DNA from: Reticulitermes speratus
Taxonomy: Eukaryota; Arthropoda; Insecta; Blattodea; Rhinotermitidae
Assembly (NCBI GenBank): GCA_021186555.1
Contig: JAJKFL010000002.1
Location: forward strand, 8,321,001-8,385,000
Length of the DNA stretch: 64,000 bases
Direction of reading: 5' to 3'
Shown here: positions 35,345 through 45,999 of the stretch, piece by piece
Layout: each line of letters opens with the position of its first letter
How positions within the stretch are numbered: the first letter of the stretch is position 1
The notes under the pieces: model-generated
Told to the model about the DNA's origin: nothing
The model's input: the letters and a program-made list of their open reading frames with translations, nothing else
Databases searched by the model: none
Program-made: the position numbers and the translations under genes

Positions 35345-36487
35345 CCTTACTAATTTCATAGGGATACCAAACTCAATGAGAATATTATACAAGAACTCAC
35401 TCCTAACTGAATCATAGGCTTTCTTGAAGTCTATAAATAGCTGATGCACTGCCTCATTGTATTCCCATTTTTTCTCAAGTATTTGACGAATACAGATATA
35501 CGATCAGTAGTCGACCTGTTATGTCTAAATCCACACTGATGATCCCCAATAATTTCCTCTGCATATGGAATTAACCTTGACAGAAGGATGTTGGATAGAA
35601 TTTTGTATGTGGTTGACATAAGTGATATGCCTCGATAATTACTGCAATCTGTTTTATCACCCTTCTTATAAATAGGTACAACGATTGACTCCTTCCACTG
35701 CTCAGGCAATTCCTCTATATTGCAAATAGAATTAATAAGTTTATGGATCTCAGAACGAATTGTCCTACCTCCTGCTTTAATCAATTCTGCTGGAATTTAA
35801 TCAACACCTGGTGATTTGTGCCTTTTTAACTTTTCAATAGCCATCTCAACCTCAGAGTCACTGGGCTCAGGCACCAGTGGCTCTGCTGTATGTATTTCAG
35901 TCTGCCTAACATCATTAACCCCATGTACATTCAATAGCTGAATGAAATGATTCCTCCACCTAGCCAAAATACTGTGGCAGTCTGCAACCAGATCACCCTT
36001 CTCATCCTTTACTACATTAATTCTAGGCTGGTAACCCTTCTTAAAGTCATTGATGCCCCTATACACGTCTCTGATATTCTTGTTCTTGTTGTTTGTTTCA
36101 AGTTCATTAATTTTAGCTTTCAGATATTCTTTCTTTTTGTTTAATATGAAAAAAAATCTTGACATATTCATCAAGCTACACAGAACATATTTCAGTGTCG
36201 ATACTTTATTTTACATATTAAATCATGTTTTACCTGAAATGATCGAAATTGTACCACCTTACCATATATGTACTACCTTCGATAATATTAAAGGAAACTT
36301 TCATTTTAATTAATTTACACACTCCTTATATTGATGTGTCCATATGATTACTGGAACGAACAGCAGTTACTAGCACGTACTGAAACGTTAACCCGTTGGT
36401 CTTTGCAGTGTGTTCACTGTGAGATACCTTATACCGATTTTAACCTAACGCGGACAATAAAAGTGGAAAATACGTAAATGTAAAAAA

Positions 36488-36775
36488 TTTAAAGATTTTC
36501 CTGTTCATGCCATAAATGCATGTAGGGGGAGTGGGAGTGTAACTCTACTTATTCTTAACCTCGAAGCTAGAAGGGATCAGTGGTCAACTTCAAGCCCCGA
36601 CCGCTTTACCTCCGGGAAAGAACCTCTCTGTCCATTGCATAGGAGGTTGGGTGGGCCCCAGAGTTGGCCTAGACGAGATGGAGACAAAAAAAATATCTTG
36701 CCCATGCCAGGATTCGAACCCCCGTTCGTCCAGCCTGTAACCTAGTCACTATACCGACGACGCTGTACTGGTTCA
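36488..36775 (-). mobile_element. SINE family C, full copy
   Basis: The minus strand has the head with B box GGGTTCGAATCC and the tail with CTTCGAGGTTAAGAATAAG and a CT-poor variant. Flanked by a 13-bp duplication TAAATGTAAAAAA (36475-36487 and 36776-36788). Confidence 0.85.
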
Positions 36776-36789
36776 TAAATGTAAAAAAC

Positions 36790-37090
36790 GCGGATAAACA
36801 TTCATTAACGCTCGTAAGCAAAACGTGGCTTTTATTCTGCCGATTTTCACGAAACTCACAATCACCCGGTAAATCTTTGTGGATGTCTGCCGTCCCGAAT
36901 GATTCCCAAAGGGGATGAAAATTTTATACATTGAGGGCAAAATTTCACTTAGCCCTGATGTAAAGTATGGCTGCCACTCAGCCGGTTTTCATGAAAATCA
37001 GGCTTACTCGAATTTCATAATTTGACTAAAGGTTTAGGCCCTGGTACTAGGTTAAAGGGAGAGAAACTGAAGGATGTGGTCTCCACATAG
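36790..37090. repeat. Old interspersed repeat
   Basis: CCGATTTTCACGAAACTCAC and GTGGATGT blocks are shared with 7160-7790. It includes several CGATTTTCATGAAAA-like stretches. No coding frame. Confidence 0.45.
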
Positions 37091-37496
37091 GATTTTTTTT
37101 AAGAGTACCTGATAAGAAGGTGCGGCCTATCGAAAAGTAGCATGACGATCCTTGGATTTTGCCGTTAGTGAAAGTAATACCTTCTGGAGCATGAAAGAAT
37201 TACGTAAGTCCAGGTGCAAAACAAATTTGTCAGTGGAATAATGGCCCAAATAACAAGAGAAAATCATGTTTTTACGCGACAGACCAGGAAATGGAAGTGT
37301 TGCCTACTGAAAACAGGTTTGAAAGCTTGACACTGAGATTAGGATGTAATACACAATTTGAGTTCATTTCTTACAATGCTTGGGACTACTTACCGATTAA
37401 CACTGGTAGTCCATCACCATTTGATTTTTTTTTGTTATTAAACCATTTATAATTTGACTTTGTCTAAATGCCTAAACTTCTTATCTTAGCTTTGTT

Positions 37497-37682
37497 AAAG
37501 CTATCCCATTACAGGCCTGGAGAGGCCCCTAGGGTTCCAGGAGTTTGAGGCTCCCAGATTTCCAGACAATCGGCACATGTGCGGCCAGACGGATTAAGTC
37601 AAAAAAAAATCCCGATGACCTTCCAGCTTGTAGCGCAGTGCCTCAACCAACTGCGCCTCTGCGTGCCCCCCCCCCCCCCCCA
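37497..37682 (-). mobile_element. SINE family A, internally deleted
   Basis: Both ends are family A (GCGCAGTTGGTTGAGGCACT head and a CCTGTAATGGGATAGC tail on the minus strand), but about 110 bp of the middle are missing compared with 5121 and 31013. A C-run of about 18 lies at 37664-37681. Confidence 0.8.
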
Positions 37683-38202
37683 TCTTACATAACTATTAAC
37701 ACTTGTTTGCCGAACATAAAAAAGATTACCGAAGCTTCTTCTTCATGATAAGTAACTCAACAAAGCTTCCTACAACTGAATTTAAAGTCTACGTACATAT
37801 AAAATGAAGGCATATATTTAATTCAACTATAAATTTACATAAGTCAATACATACTTTTCAGTTTATATGAATAAATATTTCCCATGATAAGTGGGTCCCT
37901 GTCACCATGGCATGGCGCGTCCTCAGGTTGCGGATGGATGAACGGCCTCCGGATATGGAGGGTAGCTGAGAATACATTGAATAAGGGGTGGCCCTCCAGC
38001 TTGGGGGTTGGGCGAGGTGCTAACAACTCCTCACCGTAAAAAATTGCCATGTTACGAAACACTATGCAAAGCCTCGGACCTGTACTGATTCTTTGGTACA
38101 ACTTAAGCAACGGACAAGGAACATGAAATTTGGAACATGGAACGTGAGGAGCCTGTATAGGTCAGGGTCACTTATGACAGTGGCCAGGGAATGGGCTAGG
38201 TA

Positions 38203-39457
38203 TATTGTCGTATACTATCCGGTTACGACTGTAAAGGTAAGAAGTTGTTGCATTTATAAGGTATATAATTGTGTTATTGCATAATGTAGCATGTTTTAAA
38301 ATACAGAATAAGTGTTGCACAACAGAGAAATGTCGATATCACAGGCAGTAGACAGGGTCATCAATGTCACAGTCAGTAGATAGGGTCATCAATGTCACAG
38401 GCAGTAGACAGGGTCATCAATGTCACAGTCAGTAGACAGGGTCATCAATGTCACAGTCAGTAGACAGGGTCATCAATGTCACAGTCAGTAGACAGGGTCA
38501 TCAATGTCACAGGCAATAGACAGGGTCATCAATGTCACAGGCAGTAGACAGGGTCATCAATGTCACAGGCAGTAGACAGGGTCATCAATGTCACAGGCAG
38601 TAGACAGGGCCATCAATGTCACAGGCAGTAGACAGGGTCATCAATGTCACAGTCAGTAGACAGGGTCATCAATGTCACAGTCAGTAGACAGGGTCATCAA
38701 CGTCACAGGCAGTAGACAGGGTCATCAATGTCACAGTCAGTAGACAGGGTCATCAATGTCACAGTCAGTAGACAGGGTCATCAATGTCACAGGCAGTAGA
38801 CAGGGTCATCAATGTCACAGGCAGTAGACAGGGTCATCAATGTCACAGGCAGTAGACAGGGTCATCAATGTCACAGGCAGTAGACAGGGTCATCAATGTC
38901 ACAGTCAGTAGACAGGGTCATCAATGTCACGAAGCAATCGTGTTGACCTCAAGTGTCACCAAAAGTCCAGCTCGTCTGATACAACTTTTTAAATGTAAAG
39001 TCATGTTTGTACTATGATTTCTGTATGGCCCGTGATTATTTCATGGTTTCAAGGCTTAGAAGCCTCAAGTTCAATGCTCTTATCACGTGACAGCCAACGC
39101 CCTAAAGTTCCTTATTTAAAGGCGTTACTAGACATTTTCGGGGGATTCAATCAACATCAGTTGCCACTGGAGACTCTGTCACTCTGCTGACTGCTACTGG
39201 GATCTTCGCGTACAAATTATTAAATTCTACACTTCGACATTTCTCGAGAAACACACAGAAAACCAGCTGTATCAAATCTTCAACATCTAATAAACTTATT
39301 AATAGTTATTTAGTCATCATCGTGTGTTGCTGTGGACTTGAATTTCAATTCTTAAGTGTTCCAACGCACTCAAGACTTCCCTCTCGGTCAACGCTTCCAA
39401 CTTTACGCTCCAATCTACGTTCCCAACCCACCACCCTCCTTGGGATACGACAATATA
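38203..39457. mobile_element. 1.25-kb insert with short inverted ends
   Basis: It interrupts the RTE endonuclease between AREWARY and LVGVQEV. The junction sequences TATATTGTCGTA (38201-38212) and TACGACAATATA (39446-39457) are exact inverted copies, suggesting a DNA transposon with very short termini. It carries a 28-bp tandem array (38340-38930) and no recognisable protein. Confidence 0.65.
38340..38930. repeat. 28-bp tandem array, about 21 copies
   Basis: The unit contains CAGTAGACAGGGTCATCAAT and GTCACAGG or GTCACAGT. About 21 head-to-tail copies, with G/T alternating at the CAGGCAG/CAGTCAG position in blocks. Part of the insert at 38203-39457. Confidence 0.95.
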
Positions 39458-42400
39458 TTACATTTAGTTGGTGTACAGGAGGTTAGATGGGACAAAGAAG
39501 GCACAGTAAGAGCAGGGGATTGTACTATTTTCTATGGAAAAGGAAATGAAAGTCATCAATTGGGAACAGGTTTTTTTGTACATCAGAGAATAGTATCAGC
39601 AATTAAGAGAGTAGAGTTTGTTAGTGATAGGATGTCATATATGGTGCTGAGAGGTCGCTGGTGTAATATCATTGTTCTGAATGTGCATGCACCAACTGAG
39701 GAGAAAAGTGATGACTCAAAGGACAGTTTCTATGAGGAATTAGAACAGGTTTTCAATCATTTTCCTAAGTACCATACGAAAATTCTGTTCGGAGATTTTA
39801 ATGCAAAATTGGGGAAGGAGGATACTTTCAAACCGACGATGGGGAATGAGAGTTTATATGAAGATAGTAATGATAATGGTGTTAGAGTTGTAAACTTTGC
39901 CACATCAAAAAATCTAGTTGTTAAGAGCACGATGTTCCCACACCGAAATATTCATAAATACACCTGGACCTCTCCTGATGGGAAGACTCATAATCAGATT
40001 GATCACGTATTGATAGATATGAGATGGCATTCAAGTATACTCTATGTGCGATCTTTCAGGGGAGCTGACTGTGATACTGATCACTATCTGGTGGTTGCAA
40101 AAGTTAGGGAAAGACTGGCGGAAATTTAAACAAGCAGCACAGAAATTTGATGCAGAGAGATTTAATCTCAAGAAGCTAAATGAACTGGAGGTTAGGAAAC
40201 AGTATCGTATAAAGACCTCAAACAGGTTTGCAGCTTTGGAGAACTTAAATGTTAGTGAGGACATAAATACATAACGGGAAAACATTAAAGAGAGTATCAA
40301 AATCTCAGCTAAAGGGAGTCTAGGGCTGTATAAAAAAAAAGCAGCATAAACCATGGTTTGACGAAGAATGTTAAAAATTTTTAGATCAAAGGAAGCCGGC
40401 TTAAATGCAGTAGTTACAGAATCCAAACCAAAGTAATGTAGATAATCTGAACAATGTAAGACGTGAAGCTAGTAGACATTTCAGGAACAAAAAGAAGGAA
40501 TATCTGAAAGCTAAAATTAATTAACTTGAAACAAACAGTAACAACAAGAATATCAGAGACTTGTATAGGGGCATCAATGACTTTAAGAAGGGTTACCAGC
40601 CTAGAACTAATGTAGTAAAGGATGAGAAGGGCGATCTGGTTGCAGACTGCCACAGTATTTTGGTTAGGTGGAGGAATCATTTCATTCAGCTATTGAATGT
40701 ATATGGGGTTAATGTTAGGCAGACTGAAATACATACAGCAGAGCCACTGGTGCCTGAGCCCAGTGACTCTGAGATTGAGATGGCTATTGAAAAGTTAAAA
40801 AGGCACAAATCACCGTTATTGATCAAATTCCAGCAGAATTGATTAAAGCAGGATTTAGGACAATTCGTTCTGAGATCCATAAACTTATTAATTCTATTTG
40901 CAATATAGAGGAATTGCCTGAGCAGTGGAAGGAGTCAATCGTTGTACCTATTTATAAGAAGGGTGATAAAACAGATTGCAGTAATTATCGAGGCATATCA
41001 CTTTTGTCAACCACATACAAAATTCTATCCAACATCCTTCTGACAAGGTTAACTCCATATGCAGAGGAAATTATTGGGGATCATCAGTGTGGATTTAGAC
41101 CTAACAGGTCGACTACTGATCATATATCTGTATTCGTCAAATACTTGGGAAAAAATGGGAATACAATGAGGCAGTGCATCAGCTATTTATAGACTTCAAG
41201 AAAGCCTATAATTCAGTTAAGAGGGAGGTCTTGTATAATATTCTCATTGAGTTTGGTATCCCTATGAAACTAGTAAGGCTAGTAAAAATGTGTCTAAATG
41301 AAACCTATAGCAGAGTCCGGGTAGGCAAACATTTGTCTGACACATTTCCTATTAAGAATGGTTTGAAACAAGGAGATGCTTTATCGCCATTGCTTTTCAA
41401 CTTTGCTTTGGAATATGCCATTAGGAGGGTTCAGGCAAACCAGAAGGGCTTAAAATTGAATGGTACACATCAGCTTCTAGTTTATGCTGATGATGTTAAT
41501 ATATTGGGGGAAGCGTACATGCTATAAAGAAAAACACAGAAGCTTTAGTAGTAAGGAGATTGGCCTAGAAGTAAATTCTAAGAAAACCAAGTAAATGGTC
41601 ACATCTCGCAATCAGAATGCAGGACAAAATCACAACATAAAGTTAGATAATAAATCCTTTGAAAGTGTGGAACAGTTCAAATATCTGGGAACAACCCTAA
41701 CGAATCGAAATTCCATTCAGGAAGAAATTAAGAGCAGATTGAAGTCAGGGAATGCTTGTTATCATTCGGTGCAGGATCTTTTGTCTTCCAGGTTGCTATT
41801 CAAAAAGACAAAGATTAAGATATACAGAAGTATAATTTTGCCTGTTGTTTTGTATGGGTGTGAGACTTGGTCTGTCACACTGAGGGAGGAACATAAGCTG
41901 AGGGTGTTCGAGAATAGGGTGCTGAGGAGAATATTTGGGCCTAAGAGGGACGAGGTAACGGGGGAGTGGAGAAGACTACATAACGAGGAACTTAATGATC
42001 TGTACTCATCACCAACTATTATTCAGGTGATCAAATCAAGAAGAATGAGGTGGGCGGGGCATGTAGCACGTATGGGTGAGGGGAGATGTGCATACAGGAT
42101 TTTGGTGGGGAGACCTGAGGGAAGAAGACCACTTGGAAGACCCAGGTGTAGATGGGAGGATAATATTAAAATGGATCTTCAAGAAGTGGGATGGGGGGCG
42201 TGTAGTGGATTGATATGGCTTAGGATAGGGAGAGGTAGCGGGCTGTTGTGAGTGCGGTAATGAACCTTCGGGTTCCATAAAATGCGGGGAATATCTTGAC
42301 TAGCTGACGACCTGTTAACTTCTCAAGAAGGACTCTGCTCCATGGAGTTAGTTAGTTAGTTATGAATAAATATTTCAGATATTACAAATTTTTCTACTTA

Positions 42401-42617
42401 ATACTTAAACATGGATGTTGGTGCGTCACAATCCATCCTGCCCAAAGCGTCTGTTCATTGCACATAGCATATTTTACAGTCTTTGTAACGCAATTTTATG
42501 CAGGCGAAACCAGTCTCTGAAAAAGAAACAAGTGTGTTTAATAAGTATCGCTCTAGTTAGGAACCAGAAAGAGAGGGTTAATTGTTGCAGAGGAAAACCA
42601 GCAAAGTTGTCCCATTG

Positions 42618-43914
42618 GCCAATGATGCCCCACCATCAGTTACTTCAAACCCTTAGCTCTAGGTAGCTGCACCTCTTACGCATTAGCCAAAAGAGAAGTT
42701 GTGAGTCTGGGACTGTGCAAGTCACAGTTGCTGTGTTTTTCTCAACGCCCTGACATTGTTTTGTAAGGTAAGTAACGCAATTTGTAACTCTATATACTTC
42801 AGGGAGCTATTTTAAATAATTTTCTGTTTGTTTATGCATATAGTAATTTTACCAACAGTTTGCGTGAAGGAAAAGTGGACTTTGTGTATTGTTTTTTACC
42901 GTAACAAACTTTCGCAAGGCAAGCCATAGTCACATGATGAGCCGGGGCATCTTTGCTCCACATTTGGGTACAGTCACCACACTGAAAGATGAGTAAAAAT
43001 GCCCCACTGGTATTGTAAATCACTTGGGTGACGTATGTTCATACATCAAAATGTATACTGCATTTTCATTGATATGTTAATGAAAGACTACAAAATTGTC
43101 GCCTACCTACTACAATATATTTTATTTAACCCTGTCACGTGTTAAAGAACGTATTAAAATGGTACGCCTTCACTCCTGCATCCGTCCATCCATCAACACA
43201 CATCCAGGTTTCTCAGAAAAATCACCAACCAAAACTCACGGAATTGTCAACTCCACCAAAATTATCAAACTCAGGACCATCAAGGGTAAAGAGAAGTCTC
43301 CATGGAGAGGTTCTCACTAGTTCGCCAATCATCCAGAAAAAACTAGAAGCGAAATATATGAAGAATAATTTGAAGAAAATGGTTCACAATCCGAACTGGA
43401 GCAATTCTGATAAAAATGATGACAGTTGCTGCTGTAAAGAATGTAAGGAATACTGCTGTGTAACAGAAGGGGAATGCGACTGGATAAAATGATCATTGTG
43501 TGAAAAGTGGCTGCATGAACACTGCACAATTTTCTCCAAAACCTGCATCGATTTTGGACGTAACAACCGTTTTAAGAATCTTAAAAATCTTAAGAAATCT
43601 ACAAAGAAGTAAGAAGGAGCCTCACAGTGATACAGAACGAGATTATTTTATTTTATTACAAGTTTATTTACTACAAATTTATTATTTTGTGTTGCATTAT
43701 ATGTGAGGCACTTTTTACCACGCATATGCCGAAGACGCCCTTTTGCATGCCTTTGTAACTTTTATTGCTGTCAGTAAACGAATCTAAATTTGCTATAAAG
43801 GAGCTGACAGGTTTGTAGCAGAGCCCCTACTATACCTATTAGACACCCAGATGTAACATATGTTGCTATACATAATTGTTAAAATCTGTCAGAATAAAAT
43901 GTGGGGCATCATTG
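42618..43914 (+). mobile_element. Probable second pogo-like DNA transposon
   Basis: CAATGATGCCCCAC (42621) and its inverse GTGGGGCATCATTG (43901-43914) bound the region. CCCATTG lies outside on both sides (42611-42617 and 43915-43921). Related motifs GGGGCATCTTTGCTCCAC (42945-42962) and AATGCCCCACTGG (about 42994) look like subterminal repeats. The interior holds a transposase C-terminal relic. The expected TA target is not visible, so boundaries and class are tentative. Confidence 0.5.
43139..43610 (+). pseudogene. Transposase C-terminal relic with zinc-finger-like end
   Basis: The frame reads YAFTPASVHP, then a basic low-complexity stretch, then a cysteine cluster CCCKECKEYCCVTEGECDWI. After an in-frame stop a second stretch follows, reading SLCEKWLHEHCTIFSKTC. 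C-x2-C...W...C-x-K-W-x-H-x-x-C resembles the PHD-like finger found at the end of some pogo/jerky-type transposases, and FTPASxxxP parallels the relic at 33236. The catalytic core is absent. Confidence 0.5.
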
Positions 43915-44689
43915 CCCATTGTACTCTACATGCGCAATGTTTACTTACCTTAGTGCTTTTGACACACGAAATGTTGACAATTTATGCATTGTCAGTGGAT
44001 TTTAGGATAAGGATTTTTGTGTTAAAATTAAAAAGGAAACTGGAACACAATTTTCTAATACAGTTACAGATTTTAACTGTTCGACCGAAGTCACTTGTAC
44101 AGTTCTAGTTATGACCAGGAATATCGCTGTCAGCCAGTGTCTATAACAGCCTTTCGGTCGTGCCTAAATTTGCAGGAGCATAGTCTCGTATGACCGATTT
44201 TGTGATTTACCCGTCATAAATACTTGCGTTAAGAGATAGCTGTATCTGTTGATGTCTGTTGTGCTATATTACCGTTTACAATGAAAGCTGCTGCCGTGCA
44301 CCGCATGGATTATATATATTATCCGTGGGCAAGGAAAGTGAAAGTTTTCCTTGCACATAAAGTGACGGAACTTTCTTCAGCGAAGCCAGACATTTCACTG
44401 CAGCCATCAGTTTTGACTCACAATTAATCGTTTCTCTCCCTGTAGTGGGAGAAATTGTATTGTAGGTAGATGCATCAGGTTTAATATAATTTTCATAAAG
44501 TGGTTTCAGCGGCAGTCGATTATAAAGCAGGCTAGAGAGAACAAAAGTGTGACGTGTACGTGCGTGTACGTGCGTGACTTTTTATAATCTAGTGTTTATG
44601 TAACGTGAGGAGCAATAAGAACTCACAAGAATTTTTCATCAAAATTTTCATCATTTTAGGTGAGTACAAATATTACAGTGAGTCATCAC

Positions 44690-44890
44690 ACTTTTGCGGC
44701 GTGGGTCTGCAGCCGCTCGCTTGCTAGGATTGTGGGTTGTCAGGCAGAAGGCTAACCACTCGTCCAGATGAGTCATAAGAGTGCATTGATCTGAGTGTAA
44801 TCATGATAGAAAATTTCTGTTCCCTATCCGGCTTTAAACCCCCGATCTCCCAGCCCATAACCCAGTCGCTATACTAACCACGTCATTTTA
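44690..44890. mobile_element. Composite tRNA-derived SINE fragments
   Basis: The plus strand near 44700 has GTGGGTCTGCAGCCGCTCGC then TTGCTAGGATTG, as in 8480-8660. The minus strand near 44885 has the family C head (GTGGTTAGTATAGCGACTGG) with a degenerate B box. Two fragments appear joined. Confidence 0.45.
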
Positions 44891-45339
44891 TTCTACCTAA
44901 TCGTTTCACTATATAATATCGTCAAATGCAACGATATATAGATATATATAATTTATTTTCGTTAGGTACAAAGATACACGTTTGAATACTGTCATGGAAA
45001 ATAATATAAGACGCCTCAAAAACAAATTAAAGAACCACTTTATAATAAGCCGGAATATTCTACAAAATATTTTTTTATGAAAATCAGACAGTAATTGCTA
45101 AAACTTGTGGGCATTATACACATTATGCGTAATTTGTACGCAGCAATTTTAAAATGGTAAAAGAAAAGCCGTGGCCTTTAAAGGAAATGAGCACATTGGA
45201 GCAAAACAATTAACTTCGTGGGATGTAGTGTATTGTGTAAATAATAATGGCTTATATAATAATCTACCAAGATTCAAGTATTCAGTGATACTACACCGTG
45301 CCAACTGGTAGTATCGGCGTACTGGAAGAGAGTAGGTAG

Positions 45340-45425
45340 CTATTTACCAGTACACACGGTGTAACATGGCAGAAGATTTGAATCTTCATCAACACCGCTG
45401 TGAGAACCCCAAATCTCGCACTAAA
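45340..45425 (+). repeat. Short interspersed motif
   Basis: AGATTTGAATCTTCATCAAC then ACCGCTGTGAGAACC recurs inverted near 4610-4670 and diverged near 18218-18245. Class unknown. Confidence 0.4.
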
Positions 45426-45527
45426 TGAAATCTGCTATCATTAATTAATTCGGATTCAACCTATTAAAATTTTCTAGATAGTTTCTTATTATTACTATTC
45501 TCACGTGTAAACTGCTACGACTACAAG

Positions 45528-45702
45528 ATATTACGCGCCGTCGTGTGGTAATTGTTTACCGACGTTTCGGGACAACGTGTCGGTCCCATCTTCACGGGAC
45601 AAGGGTCAAGAGCCCTACTCGGATTCTTGACCCGTGAAAATGGGACCAACACGTTGTCCCGAAACGTCGGTAAACAATTACCACACGACGCCGCGTAATA
45701 TT
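45528..45702. mobile_element. Foldback element, about 75-bp arms
   Basis: The left arm from ATATTACGCGCCGTCGTGTG (45528) is inverted as the right arm ending CACACGACGCCGCGTAATAT (45702). Inside are ACCGACGTTTCGGGACAACG and TCGGTCCCATC. The transcript of either arm would place GGGAC...GUCCC before GAAAC, as in hammerhead-like relics, but the first core base is changed (GUGAA). Confidence 0.8.
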
Positions 45703-45999
45703 CCAGAAGAGCGCAGATCTCATCAACATCGCGGCGAAAGCCTGAAATCAAGGTTGCTAGGACTATAATTTCATCTGTTTCAGTAGTCTCCTTGAAGAAC
45801 ATTATCTGTTGCCTAACCAGTCCCTTAGATTGTGTAATTTATTACTTTCTTAAGTTTTGCTTATTCCGTGTGTTTGTAATTAAGTGCTTATTAACGTGTC
45901 AGTAAGCATTTAACATTATTACTTCTTGTTTTTTATTTGAAAGCTGTGGTACTGAAAATGCATAGTGGTTTTAAATTTTTTTTTTCAAAACAGAAATTT

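Larger units (their letters stand above)
34037..36139 (-). mobile_element. RTE-type LINE, 5'-truncated
   Basis: Minus-strand element whose 3' end (ACTCCATGG and TTAGTT tail) is at 34037 and whose 5' truncation is at 36139. A 7-bp direct duplication TTTAATA lies at 34030-34036 and 36140-36146. It is nearly identical in content to the second half of 37881-42360. A 220-bp insert at 35125-35344 interrupts it. Confidence 0.9.
34178..36139 (-). pseudogene. RTE reverse transcriptase, broken
   Basis: Reading downward from 36139: KEYLKAKINELETNNKNK, YRGINDFKKGYQPRINVV, EKLKRHKSPGVD, then RT boxes IVVPIYKKGDKTDCSNYRGI and EEIIGDHQCGFRHNRSTTD. These are followed by [20 protein letters not shown] and the catalytic [14 protein letters not shown], then a C-terminal domain with VVLYGCETWSVTLREEHRLR and [20 protein letters not shown]. 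The endonuclease half is missing by truncation. Stops, frameshifts and the 220-bp insert leave it non-functional. Confidence 0.9.
32305..36264 (+). mobile_element. pogo/Tigger-like DNA transposon with nested insertions
   Basis: The left end TGGTAAGGTGATACACTTTC (32305) and the right end, read inverted from 36264, TGGTAAGGTGGTACAATTTC, each abut TA (32303-32304 and 36265-36266), as expected for pogo/Tigger. An 18-bp perfect inverted pair, GGTACAATTCTGATCAGT, lies at 32331-32348 and 33929-33946, and further GGTACAATTTCGATC-like copies occur inside. Between the ends are a DDE-transposase C-terminal relic (33236-33670), an RTE tail scrap (32994-33128) and an RTE copy (34037-36139). Without the insertions the element is about 1.7 kb, so most of the transposase is deleted. 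Confidence 0.65.
38120..42251 (+). pseudogene. RTE endonuclease-reverse transcriptase, broken
   Basis: The APE-type endonuclease starts KFGTWNVRSLYRSGSL (38126), is cut by the insert, and resumes at 39463 with LVGVQEVRWDKEGTV (catalytic E). It continues through IIVLNVHAPTEEKSDDSK, ILFGDFNAKLGKED, THNQIDHVLID and DCDTDHYLVVAKVRE. RT boxes are [47 protein letters not shown] and [11 protein letters not shown] near 41475-41510. The C-terminal domain has YGCETWSVTLREEHKLR and [17 protein letters not shown]. Stops and frameshifts occur near 40127, 40275, 40530, 40840, 41190, 41525 and 41592. It is not functional. Confidence 0.92.
37881..42360 (+). mobile_element. RTE-type LINE, full length, with nested insert
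   Basis: Perfect 15-bp target duplication TATGAATAAATATTT at 37866-37880 and 42361-42375. It runs from a 5' untranslated region (CTCAGGTTGCGGATGGATGA) through endonuclease, reverse transcriptase and C-terminal domain to a 3' end GGAGTTAGTTAGTTAGT. Length is 4480 bp, or about 3.2 kb without the insert at 38203-39457. The undecayed duplication suggests a fairly recent insertion, yet the frames are broken. Confidence 0.93.

Noticed and set aside
38340..38930. CRISPR-like direct repeats of 28 bp
   Set aside because: Units are contiguous with no unique spacers, and the context is a eukaryotic transposon.
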